Source of the DNA: Hyalella azteca
Lineage: Eukaryota > Arthropoda > Malacostraca > Amphipoda > Hyalellidae
Direction of reading: 5' to 3'
DNA length: 64,000 bases
Assembly: GCF_000764305.2 (NCBI RefSeq)
Contig: NW_025938181.1
Span: 682,687 to 746,686 of the forward strand
In this document: one piece after another, positions 1-11,596 of the stretch
Position numbering within the stretch: position 1 is the first letter of the stretch
How the letters are laid out: every line of letters starts with the position of its first letter
Notes under the pieces: generated by a model
What the model was told of the DNA's origin: nothing
The model's database searches: none
The model's input: the letters and a program-made list of their open reading frames with translations, nothing else
Made by a program: the position numbers and the translations under genes

Positions 1-250
1 GAAATCAGACCGTTTCGTTTCATTGTTCGTAGTTTCTTTTGTTCAATGAGCGACATTCCTCTCCCTACAGCCGTCATTTGGGGACTCTTTCCGCTATTGT
101 TGGACTCGAGCAGAATTTTCCCGACGTCTTTGCTTCTCAACGTCGAAGAGTTCGGGAAACAAAGCTTCGGGTGGAGAAGGTTTTCACTATCGATGGAACT
201 CAGTCGAAATACTTGGCTGGAAGACGGTGGATGTTGACTGGGTTCCTCAC

Positions 251-353
251 CGGCATCTTTGGGGAATATCAACTGCATTTCAGCAGCATACTGCACCCCG
301 GCGGCTGGGGTTGCCTGCTGCTGTATCTTGTACGTGCCAGTCTTCATGGCGAA
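251..353 (-). CDS. Candidate internal exon of an unrecognised gene
   Basis: On the minus strand a pyrimidine-rich tract ends in CCCCCAACAG at 354-360, directly before an open stretch of 103 bases that runs to GCCG and then a GTGAGG donor at 245-250. The open frame reads FAMKTGTYKIQQQATP and then AAGVQYAAEMQLIFPKDAG. The good acceptor, the consensus-like donor and the locally higher GC argue for a real exon rather than a chance open frame. I do not recognise the family; the run QYAAEMQLI faintly recalls one strand of alpha-carbonic anhydrases but the preceding residues do not fit. No partner exon is visible between 1 and 240, so the rest of the gene would lie outside the window or across a long intron. 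Confidence 0.4.
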
Positions 354-633
354 CTGTTGGGGGAGGAAACACAGAGATCAGATGAGGTATAACTTTTCCC
401 CTAGTAGGACAAGATGAAACATTTCTGAATGTATGTAAATAATATACAATGATTGGCAGGTCTCTATGAGAAACCTATAATGAATTGCGTTTAAAAAAAT
501 TACTTTCTAAAGACAACACTTCTAAAGAGGCCAGTGTCTCAGATGTTACTAATGTACAATGGATTTATAATTTTATTTTTAAATATTTAGCTAAAATGTA
601 ATTTGATAACTTTTCAATATATAAAAATAATTA
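354..633. other. AT-rich non-coding stretch
   Basis: Apart from the acceptor tract of the exon at 251-353, nothing recognisable is seen here. Confidence 0.5.
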
Positions 634-815
634 TTTTAAATGTTTGAAATTATTTATCCTGTCAATTGATACATGCGTTGTCTCCAACTTTACACATGTG
701 TGCAAAATTTCAGATCGATTGGACAGGTAGAAGTGTGTTAAATATTGATTATAAAATTTGTAGCAGACAGACAGACAAAAAGTGAAGTTAAAGAGAAGTG
801 CTGTAAAAAACAACG
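634..815 (+). repeat. Interspersed repeat, family alpha, copy 1 (GACAGACA-bearing)
   Basis: About 180 bp that recur in inverse orientation at 51030-51235 and as a fragment at 24393-24455. Shared landmarks in order are CTGTCAATTGAT, GCAAAATTTCAGATCGATT, GGACAGGTAGAAGTGTGTT, GCAGACAGACAGACA and AGTGAAGTTAAAGAGAAGTG. No long reading frame or terminal repeats are visible. The type resembles short non-autonomous repeats common in invertebrates, but I cannot name it. Confidence 0.75.
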
Positions 816-1130
816 ACTACGGATATATAATATAAATGTAAATATGTATCTAAAATAAGTCTGCTTCATAGATGAACAAATTCTGTTGAATGAATTTAGT
901 GTCAGAACTCTGCGTTGGGAACATGAATTAATTGCTCTTAATTAATCTAATTAATATTATTCAAAATAAGAGAAGATCCCAATACCTATATATAAACACA
1001 CGTAGGTGAATACACACCATTAATTAAAAGTTAAATTAAGCAGTGAATTGAATGTTTAAATTTACATATATTTATTTTTGTATGCATACGAAATTAAATA
1101 TTTTATACATTTTTTATAAAAAATGTTATA
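816..1130. other. AT-rich non-coding stretch
   Basis: Very AT-rich with short homopolymer runs; no gene, repeat or regulatory signal recognised. Confidence 0.5.
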
Positions 1131-1540
1131 TTTTTTATTTAGAGGCGGCCGCGGGCCTCTCCGTGCGGGCCTCAAATGGCCGCATGAGCCTCATAATGGC
1201 CTTGATTTTTGGGCCCCATTAAGGCAACTAACAAGTCCAATAAAATTTAGTTTAGTTAATGTTATCGAGTACGTAACTAGAAAAGCTTCATCGACTATTA
1301 TCGAGTGTGTGACGTAAATTAAGCTATTTGATTTTTACATGTATGTAAAGAAACTTTAGCAATTTAAATCGAGTAATTCAGGTATTTTTAGCTACTTTTA
1401 TCGAGTAACTAGACTATTATCGAGTATGCAAAGTACTTGTATATAGCAATTTTTATCTAGTAAGTATAGTAATTTTATCTATTTTTATGGAATAAGTAAA
1501 GTAACTTTTAGTAACTTCAATTATTTTTAACTAGACAGAG
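1131..1540. repeat. GC-rich patch followed by a cluster of TATCGAGTA motifs
   Basis: A sharply GC-rich patch (about 1142-1216, repeated GGGCC/GGCC words and a GCGGCCGC octamer) sits inside very AT-rich DNA. It is followed by six near copies of TATCGAGTA or close variants (about 1263, 1290, 1299, 1368, 1397 and 1416), several continuing as ACTAG or ACGTAAC. This looks like a decayed short-period repeat. No protein is supported. Confidence 0.4.
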
Positions 1541-1723
1541 AAGACACAACAGAAGTATAAATAAATATTTAATAAATATATTTCTTCTTGATATGTTGAA
1601 TGACTATTTCTCTTTACAGTGAATTCATTTTCCGTCCGAATATTTGCTGATACAAAATTGGAAAAAATGCGTCAAAATATTAGGGCATTTTTATTTAATT
1701 ATGGTTAAGTGATATTTGGTCAA
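1541..1723. other. Non-coding flank of satellite
   Basis: AT-rich; nothing recognised. Confidence 0.4.
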
Positions 1724-2653
1724 GGGTTAAGCCTTTACCGCCATGCCGGCACACGCGTTCTCATCCATAATGCTATTCCTACCAGAGTTGTGGGTTAAGC
1801 CTTTGCTGCCATGCCGGCACACGCGTTCTCATCCATAATGCTATTCCTACCAGAGTTGTGGGTTAAGCCTTTGCTGCCAAGCCGGCACGCGCGTTCTCAT
1901 CTATAATGCTATTCCTACCAGAGTTGTGGGTAAAGCCTTTGCTGCCATGCCGGCACGCGCGTTCTCATCTATAATGCTATTCCTACCAGAGTTGTGGGTT
2001 AAGCCTTTACTGCCATACCGGCACGCGCGTCCTCGGATCCATAACGGTATTCCTACCAGAGTTGTGGAATAAGCCTTTACTGCCATACCGGCACGCGCGT
2101 CCTCGGATCCATAATGCTATTCCTACCAGAGTTGTGACTCGTGGGTTAACCCTTTACCGCCATACCGGCACGCGCGTCCTCGGATCCATAATGCTATTCC
2201 TACCAGAGTTGTGGGTTAACCCTTTGCTGCCATGCCGGCACGCGCGTTTTCATCCATAATGCTATTCCTACCAGAGTTGTGGGTTAACCCTTTACTGCCA
2301 TGCCGGCACACGCGTCCTCTTATCCATAATGCTATTCCTACCAGAGTTGTGGGTTAACCCTTTACTGCCATACCGGCACGCGCGTCCTCGGATCCATAAT
2401 GCTATTCCTACCAGAGTTGTGGCTTAAGCCTTTACCGCCATGCCGGCACACGCGTTCTCATCTATAATGCTATTCCTACCAGAGTTGTGACTCGTGGGTT
2501 AAGCCTTTACTGCCATGCCGGCACGCGCGTCCTCGGATCCATAACGGTATTCCTACCAGAGTTGTGGAATAAGCCTTTACTGCCATACCGGCATGCGCGT
2601 CCTCGGATCCATAATGCTATTCCTACCAGAGTTTTGGGATAAGCCTTTAGCGC
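1724..2653. repeat. Tandem satellite, 68-71-bp unit, about 13 copies
   Basis: Direct head-to-tail repeats. The first units begin at 1724, 1792, 1860 and 1928, exactly 68 bp apart; later units carry a GGATCC-containing variant and are a few bases longer. Each unit contains GCCTTTACTGCCATGCC, GGCACGCGCGT, ATGCTATTCCTACCAGAG and TTGTGGGTTAA. Short open frames on both strands arise from the repetition and are not counted as genes. The GCCGGC core and CGCGCG words make the array much more GC-rich than its surroundings. Confidence 0.95.
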
Positions 2654-2982
2654 CCAGCGCTGCCAGCATTTACCGCATATTTCCAGCTATCAATCACTAA
2701 TATAATTCATAAACAAAGAAACCAGTCGAATTCCTTTGCTATACGATCAGATTATATCAAATTTGATGCTATACTTCATTTAATTTCAGATGTTCACTTC
2801 CTCTCTTCCCTTCAGACATCAATTAATTGTGTATTGCAAAATAAAATGCATCACGGTATGACCTATGAGTTAGTATAACACTTGTCGAATGGTCGAAAAT
2901 ATTAGTTACAGCCTCCGATTAACATTTGAAATACTGCTAAGCTGTTTAAATGCTACTATGAAAGTTTATTTCACTTGGGGAT
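2654..2982. other. Non-coding stretch
   Basis: Ordinary AT-rich sequence; nothing recognised. Confidence 0.5.
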
Positions 2983-3150
2983 ATGAAAAAAATATAACTC
3001 TATATTCAGTGAGTGACAGAGAGCGCATTTTCTCGTCGACGAAAACGTGAAGTCACGGACGGACAGACAGAAGGACAGACAGACAGACGGACGGACGGAC
3101 ATGACGAGCACAATAGTGCATTTTTTCCATAAATGAGAAAATGCGCTAAT
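2983..3150 (+). mobile_element. MITE-like element, family 1, copy 1
   Basis: A short element found three times in the window (also 18686-18835 and 38448-38595). The core is bounded by 13-bp inverted repeats AGCGCATTTTCTC (3022-3034) and GAGAAAATGCGCT (3135-3147). It contains GTCGACGAAAACGTGAAGTC, an expanded GGACAGACAGAC microsatellite and GAGCACAATAGTGCA. Sequence shared by the copies extends about 35 bp further left. No coding capacity. Confidence 0.8.
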
Positions 3151-3551
3151 AACTTTCCGCTTGGACGCTGGCGACATCATTGTTTTGGAGACTTATGCAT
3201 GTGACAGTGAACGGCTTTAGGTCATTTCAATTTTCAAGAGATGCACAGAGCGCGACATCGCACGAGTGGAATGCAGCAGTCGCGCTCCATAGTCAACTGG
3301 ACTTAGAATTATGAGTAAACTTAAGTATTTAATCATAACATTTATACAGCCAATCCAGTGTGAAAATAGAAACTGAAATTCAGCTCATACAATCCCAACA
3401 AACGTTACGTATAACAGAGAAATCATAAACCTTCATGAAATAAAGAATTTTTCGACGAAGATGACATACTTGCTTATACAATGAAAGAAAACGTTCAAAA
3501 CAGTTGGACCGTTATATATATATGCACGATTAAGTATATGCTAAGCTGTTT
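3151..3551. other. Non-coding stretch
   Basis: No gene or repeat recognised. Confidence 0.45.
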
Positions 3552-3830
3552 TTGAACCCTAAGCTCCTTACCGATCACTTTTGCGACGACGTCTCCCTAA
3601 TATGGCATTTAATGGCAAGAAGCCAAGTGTCTCTTTCTCCGCGTACAAATGGCACTACAGGATCTAGTTCCTTGCCCCACTCTCACTTTTGCTGCGCGAC
3701 AACACGCGCGCACCTCACACCACGACGTCTGCAGCCTCACTGGCGCGAGTCGAAAGTTGTACGGGATGCGGAAGTCCCGTTGTTTTCTGGAGGAAGAAAA
3801 TAATTGGCATAGAAAACTAATTTCAGTCAA
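3552..3830. other. GC-rich segment open in several frames, unrecognised
   Basis: A GC-rich, CpG-bearing island inside AT-rich DNA with overlapping open frames of 70-94 codons on both strands (for example 3649-3933 plus and 3609-3830 minus). None resembles a protein family I know and there is no codon periodicity I can judge by eye. It could be a promoter-proximal CpG island, part of an untranslated exon, or an old element. I do not call a gene. Confidence 0.25.
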
Positions 3831-4336
3831 AAAAATATGGGGTACTCACCTATACGAGGTTGCGGATATGGATGAGCTTGTACTTGAACTGATCTTTCAA
3901 ATTTCCTACAGTATTAACTTATTTGTACCGTGAAAAATGACGCGTTGTATGAGTGTTTTTCATTAAATTGTATGAATCTCTGTCGTACATTAAATTTTCA
4001 ACATATATCACATAACAATTCGTCGAATATAAACAAATTCATTCGAAATATTTAGTCCACTCTACATAATTTATACCTACATTAAGTGATAATTTCAGAG
4101 TGAAAATATGAAGTGAAATTGGACAGACATCTAAAGTGTGAATATATGCACTCAATAACACTATAATTACGCAATATTAAAAAACGTATTTAAATACTGG
4201 AGTGAAAATTGCGAGTTCTAAAAGCATTAACGTTTAGAATTTTCGAGCAGGGAAGTCTATAATTTATGGAAACGATAGAAAATTATATTCATTAAATGCG
4301 TGGTTCGCGAGCCATACAAAAAAGACATTTCGTGAT
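3831..4336. other. AT-rich non-coding stretch
   Basis: Nothing recognised. Confidence 0.45.
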
Positions 4337-4523
4337 TTCCCTGCTACGGCCACTTCGCGTCCCTGCTACGGCCACTCCGCGTCCCTGCTACGGCCACTCC
4401 GTGTCCCTGCTACGGCCACTCCGCGTCCCTGCTACGGCCACTCCGTGTCCCTGCTACGGCCACTCCACTCCGTGTCCCTGCTACGGCCACTCCGCGTTCC
4501 TGCTACGGCCACTCCGCGCCCCT
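4337..4523. repeat. 22-bp tandem array, 8-9 copies
   Basis: The unit CCTGCTACGGCCACTCCGCG plus two bases repeats head to tail, with one internal six-base slip (CCACTCCACTCC near 4465). Because 22 is not a multiple of three the open frame across it (4296-4550) cycles through frames and is not a gene. Confidence 0.93.
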
Positions 4524-5579
4524 CCGGCGATATTCCATCACATGCCTTAATCACGTGCCTAGCTTTTCCCGCGCAGTTACAAGGTTGAGTGCCGCTGTAA
4601 GTTTTAGCTTATGTATCCATAAATTAGAATTTATAGCTCAATTGATAATGTATTGTTCAAGAATTTATTGCTCAATATTTTCAGTTGGGCACTAATATTA
4701 AGCGTATGTTAGCCATATTATAAGGTTTATCAATTAATATATTGTGCGATTTTCAAATTCTTCAAAATCGTTCAAATAGTCTGCGTAATCTGGAGAACAC
4801 ATATTTTCGTTTAGTATAACAAAAATACGTGGAAATGAGAAATAAATGTCTACATTTTTAACATGTTGAGTGCGGCACCCAGCGGTGGGTTGAAAAGTAT
4901 TTTTTCCCGGACAAATTCCACAGTTTAGTTTTTTTTTAAATTGCGTTTTCCGACAAAAATTCATGATGTTTGTACTTCCGTATTAAATATTAAAAGTACG
5001 AAGAAAATTGAAATTTAATCTTTGCACCGGAAACGACAAATTTAGTTGCTAATTTTGAATTATAGGCCCTTTTTGTCCGCGGACTTGGCCGTTTTTAGGG
5101 CATCAGACAACTCTGAATAAACTAAATATTCAAGAAAATAAATGCGGCCACAATAAAATCATACAACACAATTCATCTACACTCAACGATTAAAATGAGT
5201 TTCTTGCAATCATGAAAAAACGGCAGAAATAACCAATTTTGTCAAAGAATTAATTAATGATTGGATAAATATTTGATCTTATGAATTTGTTATATTTCAT
5301 TACACACGAGAGTCGAAATGACTATCAAAGCTATTCAAGGTTCTTGTCAAAAACTCCAACATATTATTGGATAAGGTTCAACCTTTTAATACAAAAACAT
5401 TATAGCATTTATATCTTCCGAGCAGCGATTTAACTAACCACTCAAGTTTTTAACATGTAAAAATAACCGTAGCGAAAACTGTCTTATTTCGAATGATTTA
5501 TGGGAAAGAATGAGCCAAAACACACGGACACTGACTCTATAGACTCCTGCGTCTCGAAATAAATTTCTCGAAATGAACA
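4524..5579. other. AT-rich non-coding stretch
   Basis: No gene, RNA or repeat that I can support. Confidence 0.45.
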
Positions 5580-5830
5580 GGGACAAGCGGGACGAGACGA
5601 GAAATTACCGCGAAAAAATAACGGGACAGAGGGTAAAATTTGGCCCGGAATAAACGTATGAACCGGGACATGAATTGTGTCCCGACTTTACAACTTGTGG
5701 CCCGGTAATTATGAACCGATACGAGACAGATTGATATAAAACAAGACGTGGCGTAACGAGACAGAAATGTCTTAAATATTCAAGGAGAAACAAGATATTA
5801 CTCATTATATGAAAACAAAACGACACATTC
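5580..5830. repeat. GGGACA/CGAGAC-rich degenerate repeat, copy 1
   Basis: Dense in GGGACA, CCCGG and CGAGACR words, with internal inversions such as CCGGGACATGAATTGTGTCCCG. A segment at 8195-8400 is enriched for the same words in the opposite orientation (TCTCGTCTCGAAC, ACCGGGACAAAC). They look like decayed copies of one family, but I cannot define ends. Confidence 0.35.
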
Positions 5831-6327
5831 CGGACGCAAGGTTAAGAGGTACCAAGTTAACTCATGAGTGTTGATGGACAGTTGCCAGTCATGGGCAGAT
5901 GCGACGACATTTGGCTGCTAAACTAAATTGACACTTTATTTAGTAGGCAAACTTGACGATGTGTGACTGAAAATTTAGTGAATGACGTTGCAGTTAAGCC
6001 CTTAATCGCGAGCGACGAGAAACGTGCGAGTTCGGTACGCTTAATTAAGGACATCATCAACCATGCACTTAATGGCATCATGGCGAGTCGGTGACGTGTT
6101 GTCGATCGGTCAGCCGCTTAGTAGAATGTGGATGGGCTTTCTCAAGCCCTGCAAGATGCCACAAATCAGTGGTATCTAGAAATATTTTAAGGAGCAAAGA
6201 ACAGGCAAGTCCCCTGATGGCTGAGGTATTAACCGGGCCAACAGTCGGTGCAAACTTTGTGGCGATATTTACAAGTTCAATGATGGCAACATACAGGGCA
6301 TGCATTGACATCTTCCATGGCAACGCT
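5831..6327. other. Unrecognised moderately GC-rich segment
   Basis: From about 6078 to 6327 there are opposed 80-codon open frames on both strands. Neither resembles a known family. The stretch ends at the telomere-like motif described next. Confidence 0.3.
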
Positions 6328-6339
6328 GGTTAGGTTAGG
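6328..6339 (+). repeat. GGTTAGGTTAGG, TTAGG-type interstitial motif
   Basis: Two and a half TTAGG-type units. Such short runs are common in insect genomes, where TTAGG is the usual telomere unit. By itself it is weak evidence, but it agrees with an insect origin. Confidence 0.5.
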
Positions 6340-7346
6340 CTAGCGAAACATAATGCCGGCGAAAACAGACTCTGTTGTGCCATTAGACGAACTGGAAAAC
6401 ATATGCTGTGAAGATGAGGCTGTATTAATTTCAAAAGTCTGGTCTTACACGATAATATTAAAGATATATGTCGTTATTTTTGATGTCGGTAAACCAAAGC
6501 CAAAGTTTTCACCCAAGCATAGCTATGCCATCACCACCTTCAGCCGACCCGTCCGCAGATGAGAGTAATTAGTCCTAAGCAAGGGGGAGAACGTACAACC
6601 TTACGCTCTTTGAACTTGTTCGTTTGACCTCTCAATAATTTAATTTTACATTAAAGATTGTTAAAAAAGAAGCATAATTGTTTCCCTGGCAGATGTCTCG
6701 TAAAAACTTGCTGCCTGGAAGTAGGCTAAAACGGGCAGCTACATGGCAGCTACTCTATTGAATTTAGGTACAAGTGTATAGAAAACAACCAACGAAAACG
6801 ACGAAACTTTTATTCAGAAGTCCAGGCGAAGTTGTTAACATCTTCCAATAGCGAGATGATAACGGCAAAGGTTGCAAAAGCTGTAGAATAAGAATGACAT
6901 TACTATTGGAACGGTAATTGTTGGGCATATTAAACAATATTAGCTTGCAATTGGAATGAGTCCCTAATGCGAGATTGAGGCTCTCTCAAGTCTTACCGCG
7001 AAAGCGACGTTACAGGACAACGTTATTTAGATCCGGTTATGGAAAAAAAGAACAAGTAGCAGGTTTCAATTCCAATCGGTAAGTTGAGGTGCGGAGATTC
7101 TTATCTGGTGAATATGAACGGTTGACTTAGTACAATATACCGAATAAAGTCTTAGCTAATATCGCAACTAATAACAGTCATAGCAAACACAATCAGAATG
7201 AATTTATTGATACATACCTATTTGTTACCAAGGATGGCAACCATAGTAAGAGTTCTCTTCTGAGAACAATAAGAAGTGAAAACAGTGAAAATAGGGTAAG
7301 GAGTGTTCGCTCACAAGTCAAGGTAATAAGGGTGAAGTTAAGTTAA
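6340..7346. other. Non-coding stretch with a purine tract
   Basis: Holds a purine-rich tract AAGCAAGGGGGAGAA near 6578-6592, which is the kind of tract seen before 3' LTRs, but no LTR pair or integrase could be found, so it is only noted. Otherwise nothing recognised. Confidence 0.3.
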
Positions 7347-7661
7347 ATGCAAGCAAGCATGCAAGTTAAATCCCACAAAGGGCCCGAAGAATTAAGTTCA
7401 AAAGCTCCACGGAGCCAAACCCTACGGGTTCATAGAAGGCTCATAGCCAATAAGAGAATTGTGACGAGCGAACACAGGGGCGCAAACCTGCAATTTAGTA
7501 ACTTAATAAAAGGAAAACACATTCGCGCAAACACAAAATCAGAAAAAGGCAAAAAGATTTCACGAATGAAGCAAATGGTTCCAGGATCTAATCCGCACAG
7601 TCGTAAGTCTAGTTCATCACTCTCAACGATAAGGCAGGAGGCAGACGACTTCGCCTACTAA
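7347..7661 (+). CDS. Unrecognised 104-codon open frame, very basic
   Basis: Starts MQASMQVKSHKGPEELSSK and ends STIRQEADDFAY followed by a stop; an AATAAA lies about 30 bases after the stop (7690). The product would be lysine/arginine rich with several SER-LYS runs and no membrane segment or cysteine motif. The start sits in AGTTAAATGC, not a strong animal start context. It could be a chance frame, a small basic protein or a decayed gag-like segment of a retroelement. I have no family assignment. Confidence 0.2.
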   Translation: MQASMQVKSHKGPEELSSKAPRSQTLRVHRRLIANKRIVTSEHRGANLQFSNLIKGKHIRANTKSEKGKKISRMKQMVPGSNPHSRKSSSSLSTIRQEADDFAY

Positions 7662-7699
7662 TAAGTGACTGTCGACGAGCGTAATTACAATAAAGGTTT

Positions 7700-8194
7700 T
7701 AACAAGTAAATGAATTTTAACAACTCGCTATATTAACCCCCTGAAGTTGACAGTACCAAAGGCCACTAGCCAATTAGTGACGATTATTACTGACCGAAGT
7801 TTAAATCGAAAACAAAGCAACGCAAAAATTTGCGTCGATTCCTACCGCAGAGTAGGGCAAGTAATTAGATTTGTTTTAAATTTCATGAAGATCCGTTCAG
7901 AACTGAGTCACTTGTGAGTTGTTCAGTTGCGTAATTTTTTTAATCTGTAGCAAAATTACACAGAAATCTGTAATAATTCCTCCCGCTGCGCATTTCTAAC
8001 AATTAGTTATGTTTTCAATTTCACTCTAGCCTTTCAAATTTGCTAGATGGGGCATAGCGATGTCATTTTACATAGTAATATTCCTGAAACGTTTCTTACA
8101 GACAAAATGTTGATCAGATGATTATTATAATTCATTCAGATTTAATTCTGATTCATTAATATAATTACATATTAGGGATCAACTAGTATGTCTC
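7700..8194. other. Non-coding stretch
   Basis: Nothing recognised. Confidence 0.45.
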
Positions 8195-8400
8195 GTTCTG
8201 TCTCTCTATGTCTCGACATAAAAGATGGAAATTCCGAAAAATCTTAAAACTCCTCTTTTTTAGACCTTGACGTCTCGTCACTGTATTGTCCCAGAATTCC
8301 TAGGGAGTGCTGAAAATTGTCCCGGTATTTATTGCTAACCGGGACAAACCTATTTGTATTGTCTCGTCTCGAACGGGAAAAAGCACCAAGCACTGGAGTC
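8195..8400. repeat. GGGACA/CGAGAC-rich degenerate repeat, copy 2 (inverse)
   Basis: Shares word content with 5580-5830 in opposite orientation; see that entry. Ends cannot be drawn. Confidence 0.3.
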
Positions 8401-9182
8401 TACGAGCCACGAAACTTTCACTATAGCTCAAAATAAACATGCTCAATCGCGAGGAATCGTTTCCATGTAGTGGATGTTTTTTTTTCAATTACCTCGAAAA
8501 GATGAATTGATACCAGAAATTATCAATTGATGGAAATTTGTAGTCATTCTTTTGAATCCAATTCATCTTTCTTGTAATATCTCTATATCCATTACTAGTA
8601 TGTGTGAATAAATTAGAAAAGTGCTTTGAGTTGGTGGTCATTCTAAAGGAAAATAATTAATAGCCGCGTTTGCGATGCTGTTAACCGGTTTCTGCCAATG
8701 AAGCCTATCTCAAAGTGATGCATCTTAAAATTGACATAAATTCATCATGAATATGCAAGAAATGTATTCAGGGGTTGTAGCTACATTGAACTTATGAAGT
8801 TATCAAGTGAAAGAACCAATTGAGTGACCGTACAATACTGTTGCATGACAGGCACGGGATAGTTATGTAGCGATTCCAGGAGTATTATTAGGCTAATACA
8901 TTTTCATAAATCTTGATGTCTTCATTATGTACAATTGTCACCCGTAATCCCATCAATGTGGCAACATTCACAGTACAATTTAGTTAAAAAATTGAGAGTG
9001 TCTGTGAATTTAAATTCGATAATTTGTTGGATATCCAAGAAACCTAGCGCGTATACAGTACCTATACAGCGAGGCCACAGTCACCGAATTTGCGAGGCTC
9101 CAGCACCCGTAACATCGCCAGCATAACAAATGTGCACCTCCTAACTCCGATGCCATCTTTTTCCCGACTAGACCACGTCGTC
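8401..9182. other. Non-coding stretch
   Basis: AT-rich, no feature recognised. Confidence 0.45.
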
Positions 9183-9361
9183 GAGGAAGTTCAAACTTCA
9201 GAGGTGGAACTTAATGCAGTAAATTTGCAACAAGTCAGAAAATACCAGAAAAATATCAGATTTAGGCAAATATACCAGATCTAAATTATTCATACCAGAC
9301 ACCTTCGGAAAATACCAGATTTGTGAAATCTGGTATAGAAATATACCATCTGGCAACGCTG
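9183..9361 (+). mobile_element. Right-end fragment of the CAGYGTTGCCAG element
   Basis: Matches the B segments at 19381-19716 and 19717-20050: it carries GGAAGTTCAAACTTCAGAGG, repeated ATACCAGA words, AAATCTGGTATAGAAATATA and the terminal CTGGCAACGCTG ending at 9361. The left part of the element is missing. GACCACG occurs both just before (9171-9177) and just after the fragment, a possible remnant of a target duplication. Confidence 0.8.
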
Positions 9362-9487
9362 GACCACGAGGATTCATCTTCGCCGCAACGCTCTTTGAAA
9401 TCTGAACTTCAATTTTCGATGTCTGAGTGCCTCATCATTTCCGATTTACAATCTGACGAGGACTTTCCAACTCCTATGCCTATAAAC

Positions 9488-9910
9488 TGCTCTGGCTGAG
9501 GACGCTTCGGACACATGAAAGAAGACTGACTGCTACCTCGCCGGTAGAGCGTCAGCAGCAAGCCGCCGAAGGAACGAAGTCTCGCCGCGTCATCAACAGG
9601 CCACTGGAGAATCTGTCAAGTCTGTGAGCCCTTTTCTTCAGATAAAATCACAGCTGAAATGTTTGCTGTGTAACGAAAGCGGACATTACAATACCAGGTA
9701 TCCGAAAAAGACTCGTTGAGCTTAGCCGTCGGCGTCTTCGTCCTGTGAAGCTCCAACGCCGCCAACTCCACTGCAGAGGCAAGAAGATCCGCAGACGACG
9801 GAACACGATTCTTCTTCGAATGCTCGTAAACTGCGCCACACTCGTCCTCAGCAGAACATCCGGCAGCTCCCACATTCTCACCGTTTATGGCGACACCAGC
9901 ATTTTCTGGC
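9488..9910 (+). pseudogene. Decayed CCHC zinc-knuckle protein fragment
   Basis: Two CX2CX4HX4C knuckle patterns are readable. The first (9488-9529) is Cys, then TGA where the second Cys should be, then GRFGH, and TGA again at the fourth position. The second (9660-9701) reads CLLCNESGHYNTR with Tyr at the last Cys position. A serine/proline/threonine-rich stretch follows. Paired knuckles of this kind occur in Gag proteins of retroelements and in some cellular RNA-binding proteins. Stops fall between and after the knuckles, so this is a relic. A more intact pair lies at 14703-14911 on the other strand and could be the same family. Confidence 0.55.
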
Positions 9911-10397
9911 ACTGAAACACTGAATTTGTCCAAATGAGATTTGGACAAACAAAAATACTCGACGCATGCCCCTGAGTACCGGCATGCTGTCATACGGCAG
10001 AAGGCTGGCCCTTTTCACAAACTGGTCTCGTCTGTACAAGTTTCTTCTGCATAATCTCGTCTAGAAACAATTAACACTCTATGTATATACTCAAACAATT
10101 CTTATCAGATAAAATTCTCGGCATCACCTCATTTCTCATAGATTAAATACTCTCTCGCTCGCTTACCAGAATAAACTAGTATAATTCAATCATCATCCTT
10201 TTATTACACTTCCTCTCAGTAACACGGTCATCACCCGTTCAATTACGTGACTGGCACGGAATGGTTGCGCGACTGGCTGAAATGACAAGAATACAGAAGT
10301 AAGCTGGTTAGCATTTGACTATAGCTATAAGAAAGTTAGGAAGTCTTTCGTTAACGAAATTTGAGTGAAAATTATTTAAACACGCGAAGAACGGGTT
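9911..10397. other. Non-coding stretch
   Basis: Nothing recognised. Confidence 0.45.
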
Positions 10398-10720
10398 CAA
10401 AACATCAAAATCTACGCCATAGCACTATAGACTACAAAATCAGCCGTTCTTGAACTGTCAGGCAACCGAATCCCAACGCACTGCTAAACTTGTTGGAAGG
10501 TAAGCTTTTGCCTTCGACTGCACACGTGCTCCACCACTACCAGAACGACCGCTTGGCGGCGCTAGGGTATTAGAATAGAAAATTTAACAGTTGCTTGCCT
10601 GCCGCCTTCGCAGAAGGAGTTCGCCTCACCTGCAGCCCAACGGCTGATATTGTCTGCAAGTGCTTAGCGTTGAACGAGACTACTCGCTTAGTTCATACAG
10701 GTATTTCAAATGCGTTATGT
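10398..10720 (+). repeat. 0.33-kb direct repeat, copy 1
   Basis: Begins AACATCAAAATCTACGCC and ends near TTAGTTCATACAGGTATTTC. It matches 11597-11945 over its length with scattered substitutions and a small insertion. Both contain GCTTTTGCCTTCGACTGCAC, GCGCTAGGGTAT, ACAGTTGCTTGCC and AAGTGCTTAGCGTTGA. No open frame is shared, so it is probably a non-coding element or a local duplication. Confidence 0.85.
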
Positions 10721-11596
10721 ATCAACTCTCAGGTTTTGATGGGTATAGGTGCTTGTACACTGGGATAGTTCAAACGGCTAGTAGATATTACAGTTGCCAA
10801 ATGTCTGCCGCTTGGTGTCTATGACGCAAGGAAGCTTAGTCACCAGGCAAGTTTAAGGTGTCGCCGTACCGTTAAATACTAGATACCGGCACGGCGACAG
10901 TAGCACGGATGTAACGTTGGGATTTGCAAATCGAGATTTTCAATGGTATTTTCTTCCTATTGACGGATAACTTCAATGTCATTGGAACGTGGCGTCGCGT
11001 GAAGTCATGAATAAAGGTTGACCAAATTTAGAGCACGACACGGGATAAGTTAGGTAGGCGCCCTGAAAAATACCTGATAGTCTCAGGCGCCCACTTTGAG
11101 TTTGAGACGTCCCATGGTAGTGGACATTGTGTGCCTATATTGATGAGGGTTCCACGTCACATTGATACAGTAGCATTCGTCGAACATTACACTATTCTGC
11201 TGTGCTACTCGGTGGTAAAGGGCTCGTAGAACGTGATGCGCAGAATCCTTAATTATGGACAAATGGCAACGATAATATTGACGACCAAGCTGCTAGCAAG
11301 AAGTTCATCCACTGAAAAGCGTTTTAATATTTTTCAAGCGTAAAGAATCTTTCTATTACTGCTGGGGACCGGGTAATTTCACTTGCAAGCAACTTCTTCC
11401 TAACCAAGCATGCCGTCCATTGATAATTATATTTCTCTTTAGCAGATCATTTAAATTCTTTATCTAGGACATAACTCGTCTGAAGATCAACAAGGATGTG
11501 CGTGTTGGTCTGTAGCTGAAACGTAGGCTCCAGCGTACGACTTGAGTACAGTCGAAGGAAACATCGGTGAGAACGCAATAAATTTCAGTTATATCA
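10721..11596. other. Spacer between the two direct repeats
   Basis: About 0.88 kb without a recognisable gene. Confidence 0.45.

Noticed and set aside
1901..2259. Open frames within the 68-71-bp satellite
   Set aside because: Repeat artefact with no unique protein sequence.
1724..2653. CRISPR-like array
   Set aside because: Units are contiguous tandem repeats with no spacers and the genome is eukaryotic.
4296..4550. 84-codon frame over the 22-bp array
   Set aside because: Unit is not a multiple of three; frame cycles and no homology.
6578..6592. Polypurine tract of an LTR retrotransposon
   Set aside because: No LTR, integrase or second LTR copy could be found.
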